From: JBBQAA01 sp038276395
GTDB lineage: Bacteria > Actinomycetota > Thermoleophilia > Solirubrobacterales > Solirubrobacteraceae
Direction of reading: 5' to 3'
DNA length: 26,608 nucleotides
Assembly: GCA_038276395.1 (NCBI GenBank)
Contig: JBBQAA010000052.1
Coordinates: 1 to 26,608, forward strand
The first letter of the stretch is position 1. Each line of letters opens with the position of its first letter. Of this stretch, positions 6,404-13,962 are shown in pieces. A program made the translations under genes and the position numbers. Under the pieces are notes generated by a model. It ran no database searches. It had not been told where the DNA came from and saw nothing but the letters and a program-made list of their open reading frames with translations.

Positions 6404-7144
6404 GTGCTCGGGCTCGGAACCGCCGCCCGTATCGCCGGCGAGATCCGCCGGGACCTCCGCGCCGTGCGCGAGCGCGACCCCGCCGCCCGGGCCGCCGGCC
6501 CGACGGAGATCCTCGCCACCTGGCCGGGCGTCCACGCGCTGCTCTCCCACCGGGTCGCGCACGCGCTCGCCGACGCCGGGATCCCGCTCGCACCGCGCGT
6601 CATCGCCGGGGCGGCCCGGACACTGACGGGCATCGAGATCCACCCCGCCGCCCGGGTCGGGCGCGGGCTCTTCATCGACCACGGCGCGGGGGTCGTCATC
6701 GGGGAGACGGCCGAGCTCGGTCGTGACGTGACGCTCTATCAGGGGGTGACGCTCGGCGGGACCGGCTTCGCGACCGGCAAGCGCCACCCGACGGTGGAGG
6801 ACAACGTGACGATCGGCTCGGGCGCCAAGCTCCTCGGGCCGATCCGCATCGGCCACGGCTCGAAGATCGGCGCCAACTCCGTCGTCATCCATGACGTGCC
6901 GCCGAACTCGACCGTCGTCGGCAACCCCGGCCACCCGGTGCGGATCGACGGCCGCCGCCCCGAGGGCCCCGACGCCGACTGGGTCCATCTGCCCGATCCC
7001 GTGGCCGACGCGATCAAGGACCTCGCCCGCCGCATCGCCGTCATCGAGCGCCGCCAGGCCGAGCTCCGCAACGAGCCCGAGCCGGCGGGCGGCGAGGTTC
7101 GCCCGCTGCGCCCGGTGCGCGGGCCGAACCCGGCCGGCGGCTGA
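6404..7144 (+). CDS. cysE: Serine O-acetyltransferase
   Basis: The enzyme acetylates L-serine with acetyl-CoA to give O-acetylserine, the substrate of the CysK encoded just upstream. The 246-residue product has an N-terminal helical region (1-70). A left-handed beta-helix of hexapeptide repeats follows (about 76-175), with the signature IDHGAGVVIGET at 91-102 (His93), GVTLGGTG near 114-121, KRHPT near 126-130 (His128) and VVGNPGHPVR at 171-180. A long Pro/Arg-rich tail (about 180-246) goes beyond the minimal family length and probably holds the region that contacts CysK or gives feedback control. GTG is used as start; no ribosome site is visible. Confidence 0.92.
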   Translation: MLGLGTAARIAGEIRRDLRAVRERDPAARAAGPTEILATWPGVHALLSHRVAHALADAGIPLAPRVIAGAARTLTGIEIHPAARVGRGLFIDHGAGVVIGETAELGRDVTLYQGVTLGGTGFATGKRHPTVEDNVTIGSGAKLLGPIRIGHGSKIGANSVVIHDVPPNSTVVGNPGHPVRIDGRRPEGPDADWVHLPDPVADAIKDLARRIAVIERRQAELRNEPEPAGGEVRPLRPVRGPNPAGG

Positions 7145-7147
7145 GGC

Positions 7148-7576
7148 TCACTCCGCCAGGTCGAGGACCCCCCGCGCGCCCGCGAGCGGTAGCCGCACGA
7201 CGAGCTCGCCGGGCACGCCGTTCCGCTCCCCGTACTCCTCCGCCCGCTCGGCGCCCATGTAGCGCCCGCCGATCGCCGCCGCCGTCCGGCGCACCTCCCC
7301 CGGGTCGTCCGACAGCGTGACCTCGCCGCGGACGGTGACGAAGGAGAACGGCGGCCGCTCGTCGTCCACGCACAGGGCGATGCGGGGGTCGCGGGCGAAG
7401 GCGCGGCCCTTGAGCGTCTCGGCGCCGGTGTTGAACACGAGCTCGTCGCCCTCGACGACGAACCAGATCGGCACGACGCGCGGGGAGCCGTCCCGGGCCG
7501 TGAAGGCGACCTTGCCCGTGCGGGGCGGCTCGGCCGTGAGGAAGGCGCGGATCTGCTGCGAAGTCATCTCGGGCAT
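7148..7576 (-). CDS. PPOX-fold protein, probably F420- or flavin-dependent
   Basis: The 142-residue product has the split-barrel pyridoxamine-phosphate-oxidase layout: an N-terminal helix (TSQQIRAFL), strand VAFTARDGSPRVVPIWFV, strand DELVFNTG, the RDPRIALCVDD segment, then FVTVRGEVTLSDD and a C-terminal helix with RYMG. This fits the actinobacterial Rv1155-like PPOX group, whose members bind F420 or FMN; the substrate cannot be told from sequence. The start is the ATG at 7576; a second ATG lies three codons further in. It is 5 bp downstream of the broken queuosine-salvage gene on the same strand and converges on cysE with a 3-bp gap. Confidence 0.8.
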   Translation of the reverse strand: MPEMTSQQIRAFLTAEPPRTGKVAFTARDGSPRVVPIWFVVEGDELVFNTGAETLKGRAFARDPRIALCVDDERPPFSFVTVRGEVTLSDDPGEVRRTAAAIGGRYMGAERAEEYGERNGVPGELVVRLPLAGARGVLDLAE

Positions 7577-7581
7577 GAGCG

Positions 7582-8404
7582 TCAGTAGTACACCGTCCGC
7601 GTCCGGTGCCGGGGGACCCGCTTGTAGCGCGGAGCCTGGCCCCGGTTCCACAGCCGCATGTCGAGCTCGCGGGGCGGGATCCCGAGCTCGGCGGCGATCA
7701 GCTCGCAGGCGTGCAGGCCGCAGGCGCGGATCTCCCGCTCCTCCCGGGAGCCGGGCGGGAGGAGCTCCCCTGCGTTGATCCGGGTGGCGAGAGCCGGGTC
7801 GTAGCCCAGTACGCCCTCCACGCGCAGGACGTGGGGCACGAGGTTGTCGGCGAAGCTCGTCAGGGCGTCGAGGTCGCCGAACTCGGCCAGCCCGGCCAGG
7901 GCGAGGTCGCTCGCGGTGATCTGTGCGCGCTTGTAGAAGCCCACGTCGCGGAAGAGGGACAGTCCCTCGGCGAGCAGGGAGGCCAGGCGCTCGGCCGAGC
8001 CTCGGGCCGGCTCGCGCGTAGAGCGCCATCAGCTCGTGCCCGGGGTCCTGGCCGAGCACGCGGGCGACCGCGGCCGGGTCGAGCGCGCGCAGCTCGGCCG
8101 CGCTCAACGGCGCCCCCCGCGACCGCGCGTGCTTCCCGAACGCCGCCGTCATGCTGAGCGATCCCGAGAGCCCCGGCCGCTTCCGCAGCGTCGGAAACCA
8201 GCCCGAGCCGAAGTTGATCGCGTCCCACTCAAGGACCCACAGCGCGCGCGCCTCGAGGTCCAGCTCGAGCGGGTGGAGCGCCGGGTCGAGGCCGGGCGGC
8301 GGGCCGGCCTCGAGCCCCGGAAATGCGCCGACATCGATCTCCACGTGCCGAGCGCGTCGCGCGACCCCCGCGCAGTGCCGGCGCACGTCTTCGAGGAGCC
8401 CCAT
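7582..8404 (-). pseudogene. Queuosine-salvage glycosylase (Qng1/DUF2419) with a frameshift
   Basis: Proteins of this family release queuine from queuosine 5'-monophosphate so that the base can be reused in tRNA. The N-terminal part reads from ATG 8404 to about 8020 and has the family block EWDAINFGSGWFPTLRK and the SMTAAF segment. The C-terminal part reads in another frame to the stop at 7582 with DVGFYKRAQI, TSFADNLVPHVLR, GSREEREIRA and the diagnostic RHRTRTVYY end. The frames join if two bases are restored in the alternating CGCGCG run at 8013-8018, giving a continuous LYAR-EPARGSAERL. So it is one gene with a 2-bp loss: either a real pseudogene or an assembly error. It diverges from pcrA. 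Confidence 0.75.
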
Positions 8405-8433
8405 CGCGGCCGAGCGTACGCCGGTCCCGCGGC

Positions 8434-8439
8434 TACGGT
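8434..8439 (+). promoter_or_regulatory. Possible -10 box for pcrA
   Basis: TACGGT ends 13 nt before the GTG at 8453. It lies in the 48-bp gap between the divergent queuosine-salvage gene and pcrA. No good -35 box or ribosome site is seen. Confidence 0.3.
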
Positions 8440-8452
8440 GCGGGGTCCGCCC

Positions 8453-11400
8453 GTGCCCGCCCCGACCGAGCCGACCGATGCCCTCCTCGAGGGCCTGAAC
8501 CCCCCGCAGCGGGAGGCCGCGACCTACGGGGAGGGCCCGCTCCTCGTGCTCGCCGGGGCCGGGTCGGGCAAGACGCGCGTCCTCACCCACCGGATCGCCC
8601 ACCTGCTCGCCACCGGGGAGGCCCGGCCGGGCGAGATCCTCGCCATCACCTTCACCAACAAGGCCGCCAAGGAGATGAAGGAGCGGGTGGAGCGGCTCGT
8701 CGGCCCGCGCACGCGAGCGATGTGGGTCATGACCTTCCACTCGGCCTGCGTGCGCATGCTCCGCGCCGACGCCCACCGCCTCGGCTACACGCGCACGTTC
8801 ACGATCTACGACCAGGCCGACGCCCGCCGCCTGACCAAGCGCTGTCTCGACGAGCTGGGGATCGATCCCAAGCGCTTCACTCCGGCGGCCATCCACAACC
8901 AGATCTCCGACGCCAAGAACAGGCTCCGCGACGCCGACGCCTACGGCAAGCTCGTGGGCTCCTTCTTCGAGCAGACGGTGGCCGACGCCTTCCGCCTCTA
9001 CGAGCGCGAGCTGCACCGGATGAACGCGATGGACTTCGACGACCTTCTCGTGCGCGCCGTCAACGTGCTCGAGCTCTTCCAGGAGGTGCGCGACCGCTAC
9101 CAGGCCGCCTTCCGCTACATCCTCGTCGACGAGTACCAGGACACGAACGCCGCCCAGTACCGCTGGCTCCAGCTCCTGGCCGGCGAGCGGCGAAACCTGA
9201 TGGTCGTGGGTGACGACGATCAGTGCCTTGCCGAAGGAACTCGCGTCACCATGGCGGACGGGACGGAGAAACCGATCGAGCATGTCAGAGCTGGCGAGCT
9301 CGTGAGATCCGGATCCGGCAGCGGCCGATTCAGACCCGCCGAGGTCACCCGGGTCCATCGGGCTCCGCCGGGTGAAGCGCTCCGGATAACCACCGCGTCG
9401 GGCCGGGTGATCGTCAGCACCCCTGAGCACGTTCACTTTGCCGGCTATCGCGCCGGACACACCCCTCCGATGTTCATGACCTATCTCATGCGCCGTCGAG
9501 ATAAGGGGTGTCGCGTGGGAATGACTCGGACCGTATCTCGGCAGGGGAAGTCGGTGGCGGGGCTCCTGGCTCGGGCAATGAAGGAGAAAGCCGACGCGGC
9601 CTGGGTTATTTCGACACACAAGACCGAGGCCGAAGCCCGGGCCGCCGAAGTGAAGCTATCCCTCCGCTACGGCTTGCCAACCGTGCCCTTCATCGCCCAC
9701 TCGGCGAAACGCGGCACCGGGTTGCTCGAGTCCCGGGACCTGCTCGATCAGATCTTCGGGAGCGTGGACATCGATTCCGCCGGGGTCAAACTTCTTCACG
9801 ACAACCAACTCTGGCCCGAGACGCCCCATCACCAGCCGCAGGCCTTCGATGGCGCGCGGCGAAACCTCGTCCTCACGCTCTGCGCCACTGAAACGAAGGG
9901 TTCGGTTGCTCACTCGCTTTCAATGCGTGGCCGCGACCCGACACTGCGAAGGCGACTCGCCGCACTGGGCCTTGTCGTGCAATCGGAAGCTCGAACAGGA
10001 ACGGGAGCCTGGCGCTGCGAGGCGGCGTTCCCATCCGTGTCCGCCGCGATGGACATGGCACGGAGAATCGACGAGAGCTGCGATGTCACCTTGCGCTGCG
10101 TGGCGCGCATCGGGGCTTCGAGGCAAGGCTTCAAGAACGCTCTGCCGTTCATGCGCGCCTCGTCGATACGCCCCGGGATGGTCATGTTCACGGACGACGG
10201 GGACTACGACATCGTCGAGGCCGTTGATCGCGTGGAGAGCGCGCGACGGTTCTACGACCTCGATATCGCGGACACGCACAACTTCATCGCGAATGGCCTC
10301 GTCACGCATAACTCGGTCTACTCGTTCCGTGGGGCGGATATTAGAAATATCCTTGACTTCGAAGAGGACTACGTCGACGCTCACGTGGTTCGGCTCGAAC
10401 AGAACTACCGCTCGACGCAGAACATCCTGAGCGCGGCGAACTCGGTGGTCGCGCACAACCGGGGCCGCAAGAGCAAGTCGCTGTGGACCGACTCCGGCCC
10501 GGGCGACCCGATCCACGTCCGCGAGCTGGACGACGAGCACGCCGAGGCGCGCTTCGTGGCCGGGGAGATCGAGCGGCTCGTGGACGAGGGCGTCTCGCGT
10601 GCCGAGATCGCCGTCTTCTACCGCACGAACGCCCAGTCCCGCGTCCTCGAGGACACGCTCGTGCGGCGCGAGCTGCCCTACCAGGTCATCGGCGGGACGA
10701 GGTTCTACGACCGCGCCGAGATCAAGGACGCGCTGGCCTACCTGAACCTGCTCGTCAACCCGCAGGACGAGGGCGCCTTCACGCGGATCGCCAACGTGCC
10801 CCGGCGCGGGCTCGGGGCGACCTCGCTCGCCCGCGTGCTGGGCTGGGCCAACACCTCGGGGCTGTCGGTGTGGGAGGCGGCGGAGGACCCTGACGCCGTG
10901 CCCGGCCTCGGCACCGCCGCGCGCAAGGCCCTCGCCCGCTTCATGGGGACGATGCGCGTGCTGCGCGAGCGCGCGGAGACCAACCCGCCGGTGGCCGAGC
11001 TGCTCGAGGAGACCCTGCGGGAGTCCGGCTACGTCGAGGCGCTCGAGGCCGAGCGGACGATCGAGGCCCAGGGCCGCACGGAGAACCTCGAGGAGCTCGT
11101 CGAGGTCGCCCGCGAGTACGACGGCACGGCGGAGGAGCCCTCGCTGCCCGACTTCCTCCAGCAGGTCTCGCTCGTGGCCGACGCCGACCAGCTCGGCACC
11201 GCCGAGGGCGCGGTCACGCTCATGACGCTCCACACCGCCAAGGGACTCGAGTACCCGGTGGTCTTCGTCATCGGCGTGGAGGAGGGGGTCTTTCCCCACT
11301 CCCGCGCGCTCGACGAGGGCGGCCTGGAGGAGGAGCGCCGGCTCTGCTACGTGGGGATCACCCGCGCCATGCGCGACCTCTACATCACCTACGCGCGCAC

Positions 11401-11725
11401 GCGCAACGTCTTCGGCGCCCGCAGCTACGGGGCGCGCTCGCGCTTCCTCGACGAGATCCCGCTCGAGCTGACCGACCGGGAGGAGCGCGGCCTGCAGCCC
11501 GGCGCGCGGCCGCGCGCGACGACCTGGGCCTCCACGGCGGACTGGGACACGACGAGCGAGGGCGACGCGCCCGTCGCCTACCGCCTCGGGGAGGACGTCC
11601 GCCACGCCGCCTTCGGGGTGGGGAAGGTCATCGGGGTCGAGCCGGGCGGGATCGTCGTCCTGCACTTCCGCGAGCACGGGGACCGCAAGTTCGTGGCCGA
11701 CCTCGCGCCGCTCTCCAGGACATGA
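8453..11725 (+). CDS. pcrA: PcrA/UvrD-type superfamily 1 DNA helicase with an in-frame intein
   Basis: This ATP-driven 3'-5' helicase acts in DNA repair and in removing recombination intermediates. The precursor is 1,090 residues; removing a 363-residue intein (258-620) leaves 727, the normal PcrA length. Motifs in order are Walker A GAGSGKT (35-41), Ia ITFTNKAAKEM, II LVDEYQDT, and III as GDDDQ, intein, then SVYSFRGAD. Then come IV QNYRST, V TLMTLHTAKGLEYPVVF and VI RRLCYVGITRAM, and a C-terminal Tudor-like region (VRHAAFGVGKVIGVE). I choose GTG 8453, just before LNPPQREA; an in-frame GTG at 8438 is the alternative. The stop overlaps folD as ATGA. Confidence 0.93.
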   Translation: MPAPTEPTDALLEGLNPPQREAATYGEGPLLVLAGAGSGKTRVLTHRIAHLLATGEARPGEILAITFTNKAAKEMKERVERLVGPRTRAMWVMTFHSACVRMLRADAHRLGYTRTFTIYDQADARRLTKRCLDELGIDPKRFTPAAIHNQISDAKNRLRDADAYGKLVGSFFEQTVADAFRLYERELHRMNAMDFDDLLVRAVNVLELFQEVRDRYQAAFRYILVDEYQDTNAAQYRWLQLLAGERRNLMVVGDDDQCLAEGTRVTMADGTEKPIEHVRAGELVRSGSGSGRFRPAEVTRVHRAPPGEALRITTASGRVIVSTPEHVHFAGYRAGHTPPMFMTYLMRRRDKGCRVGMTRTVSRQGKSVAGLLARAMKEKADAAWVISTHKTEAEARAAEVKLSLRYGLPTVPFIAHSAKRGTGLLESRDLLDQIFGSVDIDSAGVKLLHDNQLWPETPHHQPQAFDGARRNLVLTLCATETKGSVAHSLSMRGRDPTLRRRLAALGLVVQSEARTGTGAWRCEAAFPSVSAAMDMARRIDESCDVTLRCVARIGASRQGFKNALPFMRASSIRPGMVMFTDDGDYDIVEAVDRVESARRFYDLDIADTHNFIANGLVTHNSVYSFRGADIRNILDFEEDYVDAHVVRLEQNYRSTQNILSAANSVVAHNRGRKSKSLWTDSGPGDPIHVRELDDEHAEARFVAGEIERLVDEGVSRAEIAVFYRTNAQSRVLEDTLVRRELPYQVIGGTRFYDRAEIKDALAYLNLLVNPQDEGAFTRIANVPRRGLGATSLARVLGWANTSGLSVWEAAEDPDAVPGLGTAARKALARFMGTMRVLRERAETNPPVAELLEETLRESGYVEALEAERTIEAQGRTENLEELVEVAREYDGTAEEPSLPDFLQQVSLVADADQLGTAEGAVTLMTLHTAKGLEYPVVFVIGVEEGVFPHSRALDEGGLEEERRLCYVGITRAMRDLYITYARTRNVFGARSYGARSRFLDEIPLELTDREERGLQPGARPRATTWASTADWDTTSEGDAPVAYRLGEDVRHAAFGVGKVIGVEPGGIVVLHFREHGDRKFVADLAPLSRT
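9224..10312 (+). mobile_element. Intein in helicase motif III of PcrA
   Basis: The 363-residue insertion begins with Cys (CLAEGTRVTMADGTEKPIEH, splicing block A) and ends with FYDLDIADTHNFIANG followed by a VTHN terminus (blocks F/G). The first extein residue after it is Ser. Block B is visible as STPEHVHFAG. Cys1, the His of block B and the terminal His-Asn plus Ser+1 are all present, so splicing should work. The central part has no LAGLIDADG dodecapeptide that I can see. Residues after TYLMRRRDKGCRVGMTR, through an Arg-bearing helix to EARAAEVKLSLRYG, resemble a GIY-YIG-type layout. Codon use is visibly less G/C-ending than in the flanking helicase, which supports horizontal arrival. Confidence 0.92.
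10336..10352 (+). repeat. Perfect inverted repeat just after the intein
   Basis: GGATATT (10336-10342) and AATATCC (10346-10352) form a perfect 7-bp A/T-rich dyad with the 3-nt centre AGA. It lies 23 bp downstream of the intein-extein junction, inside the helicase codons for Ala-Asp-Ile-Arg-Asn-Ile-Leu. Such A/T-rich sequence is very unusual in this G/C-rich gene. It could be chance within imported DNA or part of a homing target. Confidence 0.5.
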
Positions 11726-12597
11726 GCGCGACGGTCATCGACGGGGCCGGGATCGCCGGCGCGGTCCGGGCCGAGGTGGGGGAGGAGGTGCGCAGCTTCA
11801 CCGCCGAGCACGGCGCGCCGCCCGGGCTGGCCACCGTGCTGATCGGCGATGACCCGGCCTCGCACGTCTACGTCGCCAACAAGGTCAGGGCGTGCGAGGA
11901 GGCGGGGATCCACTCCTTTCACCATCCGCTCCCGGCCGCAACCCCCTGGGCTGAGGCCGCGGCGCTCCTGCGCGAGCTGAACGCCGACCCCGCGGTGAGC
12001 GGGATCCTCCTGCAGCGGCCGACCCCGGCGGGGCTCGACGGCGTCGCGCTGACCGAGCTGATCGACCCGGGCAAGGACGTCGACGGGCTGACCGCGGTCT
12101 CGGCCGGCCGCCTGGCGCAGGGCCGCCCGGGGCTCGTGCCCTGCACGCCGCTCGGCTGCCTAGAGCTGCTGCGCCGCCACGACGTGCCGCTCGCCGGGGC
12201 CGAGGCGGTCGTCCTCGGGCGCTCGGATCTCGTCGGCAAGCCGGTGGCCCAGCTCCTGCTGGCGGCGAACGCCACCGTGACGATCTGCCACTCGCGCACC
12301 CGCGACCTGGCCTCGGTCTGCCGCCGTGCCGACGTGCTCGTGGCGGCGGTCGGGCAGCCGCGGTTCGTGGCCGGAGCCTGGGTGCGGGAAGGCGCCACGG
12401 TCATCGACGTCGGGATCAACCGCACCGAGACGGGGCTCGTGGGGGACGTCGACTTCGAGGCCGCGGCGGCCCGGGCCGGGCTCATCACACCGGTGCCCCG
12501 GGGGGTCGGGCCGATGACGATCGCGATGCTCATGCGCAACACGCTGATCGCGGCAGGCTTGCAGGCGTCCGCCGAACCTGATCGAATCCCCTCCTGA
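11722..12597 (+). CDS. folD: Bifunctional methylene-THF dehydrogenase/methenyl-THF cyclohydrolase
   Basis: FolD interconverts 5,10-methylene-, methenyl- and 10-formyl-tetrahydrofolate in the cytosol with NADP. The 291-residue product has YVANKVRACEEAGI with Tyr50 and catalytic Lys54, LLQRPTP (Gln98; usually QLPLP, so the loop is altered but Gln is kept), DPGKDVDGLT with Asp121, and PCTPLG. The Rossmann signature VLGRSDLVGKPVAQLL and the C-terminal PRGVGPMTIAMLMRNT follow (the usual PGGVGPMT has Arg in place of one Gly). The ATG overlaps the pcrA stop by four bases, so the two are translationally coupled. The catalytic residues are present and it should be active. Confidence 0.93.
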   Translation: MSATVIDGAGIAGAVRAEVGEEVRSFTAEHGAPPGLATVLIGDDPASHVYVANKVRACEEAGIHSFHHPLPAATPWAEAAALLRELNADPAVSGILLQRPTPAGLDGVALTELIDPGKDVDGLTAVSAGRLAQGRPGLVPCTPLGCLELLRRHDVPLAGAEAVVLGRSDLVGKPVAQLLLAANATVTICHSRTRDLASVCRRADVLVAAVGQPRFVAGAWVREGATVIDVGINRTETGLVGDVDFEAAAARAGLITPVPRGVGPMTIAMLMRNTLIAAGLQASAEPDRIPS

Positions 12598-12626
12598 CAC
12601 CGTCACGAACCAGGGAGGCTGGCCAA

Positions 12627-13274
12627 ATGCAGTTCGACATGAACCGTCTGCGACTCGGGGAGCGCATCGTCGCGGGCGCCGCCGTGCTGCTGTTCATCGA
12701 CATGTTCCTGAGCTGGTACAGCGCAAACCTGTCCGGGCGCTTCGAGGCCTTCGCGAACGCCTCGGGGGCCAGTACCTCGGCCAGCGCGTGGAAGATCTTC
12801 TCCTACACCGATCTCTGGATGCTGCTCGTCATCATCGTCGCCCTCGCGCTCGTCGTGCTCCGCGCAACCGAGCGGACACCGGCGCTGCCGATCGCCGGCA
12901 GCGTCATCCTCACCGCGCTTGCGGGGTTCGTGACCCTCCTCGTCCTCTACCGGATCATCAACCAGCCCGGCCCGAACAACCTCGTCAACGTCGAGTTCGG
13001 TGCCTACCTGGGCTTCCTGCTCCTGGCCGCGCTCACCTACGGGGGCTTTCGGTCGATGCGCGAGGAGGGCACGACGTTCTCCGACGCCCGGGCGCAGGCT
13101 GAGCAGATGGTCGGCTCCCGGGGCACGACGACGCCGGCGCCCGCCGAGGGCGGCGCTCCGAGCTCGGCGCCGCCCGCCTCGAGCGCGCCCGCCTCGACCC
13201 CGCCGGCCTCGACGACGCCGCCCGCGAGCGAGCCCGGCCGCCCCGGCGACTCGAGCAGCGCGCCGCCGAGCTGA
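12627..13274 (+). CDS. Hypothetical membrane protein with Pro/Ala/Ser/Thr tail
   Basis: The 215-residue product has four likely membrane helices at about 13-31, 62-79, 87-109 and 123-141, with a polar loop (32-60) between the first two. From about 167 it continues in a low-complexity Pro/Ala/Ser/Thr tail to the end. No enzyme motif is seen and I do not recognise a named family; similar small membrane proteins with disordered tails are common in actinobacteria. The start is well supported: GGGAGG (12613-12618) lies 8 nt before the ATG. It follows folD by 29 bp and may be read with it. The tail's biased composition could be a cell-wall-spanning or linker segment, which is inference. Confidence 0.75.
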   Translation: MQFDMNRLRLGERIVAGAAVLLFIDMFLSWYSANLSGRFEAFANASGASTSASAWKIFSYTDLWMLLVIIVALALVVLRATERTPALPIAGSVILTALAGFVTLLVLYRIINQPGPNNLVNVEFGAYLGFLLLAALTYGGFRSMREEGTTFSDARAQAEQMVGSRGTTTPAPAEGGAPSSAPPASSAPASTPPASTTPPASEPGRPGDSSSAPPS

Positions 13275-13397
13275 GCGGGCCCGGCGCGGGCGCCTCAAGT
13301 CCCGCCGGACCGAAACCGACGGCGGATCGGTAGCGCTCCGGTGGGGGCGTTCCGTCGTCGCCGTGAGGCTGGGAGGGGATGGGGAGGAGGGCCCCGG

Positions 13398-13419
13398 CGC
13401 GCGCGGCCTGCCGCGCGCG
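13398..13419 (+). other. Strong G/C hairpin in the gap before gatC
   Basis: CGCGCGCGG (13398-13406) pairs perfectly with CCGCGCGCG (13411-13419) around the tetraloop CCTG. It lies in the 403-bp stretch 13275-13677, where I see no convincing gene on either strand. There is no T-run, so it is at most an atypical terminator for the membrane-protein transcript. The rest of the stretch shows only the gatC promoter element. Confidence 0.4.
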
Positions 13420-13662
13420 GGCCGCGGCCCGGGCGTTCCCCGCAGTTGTGGTCCCCTGACGCCCTCAATGCGGGAACGCCTGCGCGCGGCGACGTGAACC
13501 CCGCGTTCCCCCTTTCCTTGTGGCTCTTGACCGCCCCGCACCGGCCTCGCCGCCCGGGAGCTGTCCCTGGCCCGAGGAGGGGCCGAGCGAGTGTGAGCTA
13601 TACCCGGAAGGTCCTCGCGGTCGTGTGCCGGCTGAGGCCCTTCCCGGCTTGGCGGCGCCTCC

Positions 13663-13668
13663 TAGACT
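13663..13668 (+). promoter_or_regulatory. -10 box for the gatCAB operon
   Basis: TAGACT ends 9 nt before the gatC ATG (13678), with no ribosome site between, so a leaderless or near-leaderless transcript is likely. The same hexamer occurs upstream of ilvB (21916-21921). Confidence 0.4.
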
Positions 13669-13677
13669 CGGGCGCCG

Positions 13678-13962
13678 ATGATCGACCGGGCCCAGGTCCT
13701 CCACGTCGCGCGCCTCGCGCGCCTCGAGCTCTCCGAGGCCGAGGTCGAGCGCTTCTCCTCCGAGCTCTCCCATGTGCTCGAGCACATCGAGCGGATCGAG
13801 GGGCTCGATCTCGAGGGCGTGCCGCCGACCACACACGTCGTCGACCTCGTCAACCGCCTGCGCCTGGACGAGCCCCGGCCCTCGCTCCCGCCCGAGGTCG
13901 CGCTGGCCGGCGCGCCCGAGGCGGCCGACGGCGGCTTTCACGTCCCGCCCGCCGCGGCATGA
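13678..13962 (+). CDS. gatC: Asp/Glu-tRNA amidotransferase subunit C
   Basis: GatC is the small belt subunit that holds GatA and GatB together in the complex that converts Glu-tRNA(Gln) or Asp-tRNA(Asn) to the amidated form. The 94-residue product has the family layout: HVARLARLELSEAE at 9-22, a long helix through VLEHIERIEGLDLEGVPPT, then the extended segment with LRLDEPRPSL, which wraps around GatA. Its stop overlaps the gatA ATG by four bases (ATGA at 13959-13962), fixing the operon order C-A-B. Confidence 0.93.
   Translation: MIDRAQVLHVARLARLELSEAEVERFSSELSHVLEHIERIEGLDLEGVPPTTHVVDLVNRLRLDEPRPSLPPEVALAGAPEAADGGFHVPPAAA

Noticed and set aside
7148..9619. Very long minus-strand frame (about 823 codons) covering the PPOX gene and the 5' part of pcrA
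   Set aside because: Only its ends hold real protein: the PPOX gene and the N-terminal half of the queuosine-salvage protein. The rest is antisense to pcrA motifs and is open because of high G/C.
9920..11677. 585-codon minus-strand frame opposite the intein and helicase
   Set aside because: Arg/Gly/Val-rich shadow of the pcrA coding strand with no recognisable domain.
13398..13419. Intrinsic terminator after the membrane-protein gene
   Set aside because: The stem is strong but has no T-run, so it is listed as a hairpin only.
13341..13958. Upstream in-frame extension of gatA to position 13341
   Set aside because: The added 200 residues are Pro/Arg-rich and overlap the whole of gatC in another frame; the ATGA overlap fixes the gatA start at 13959.
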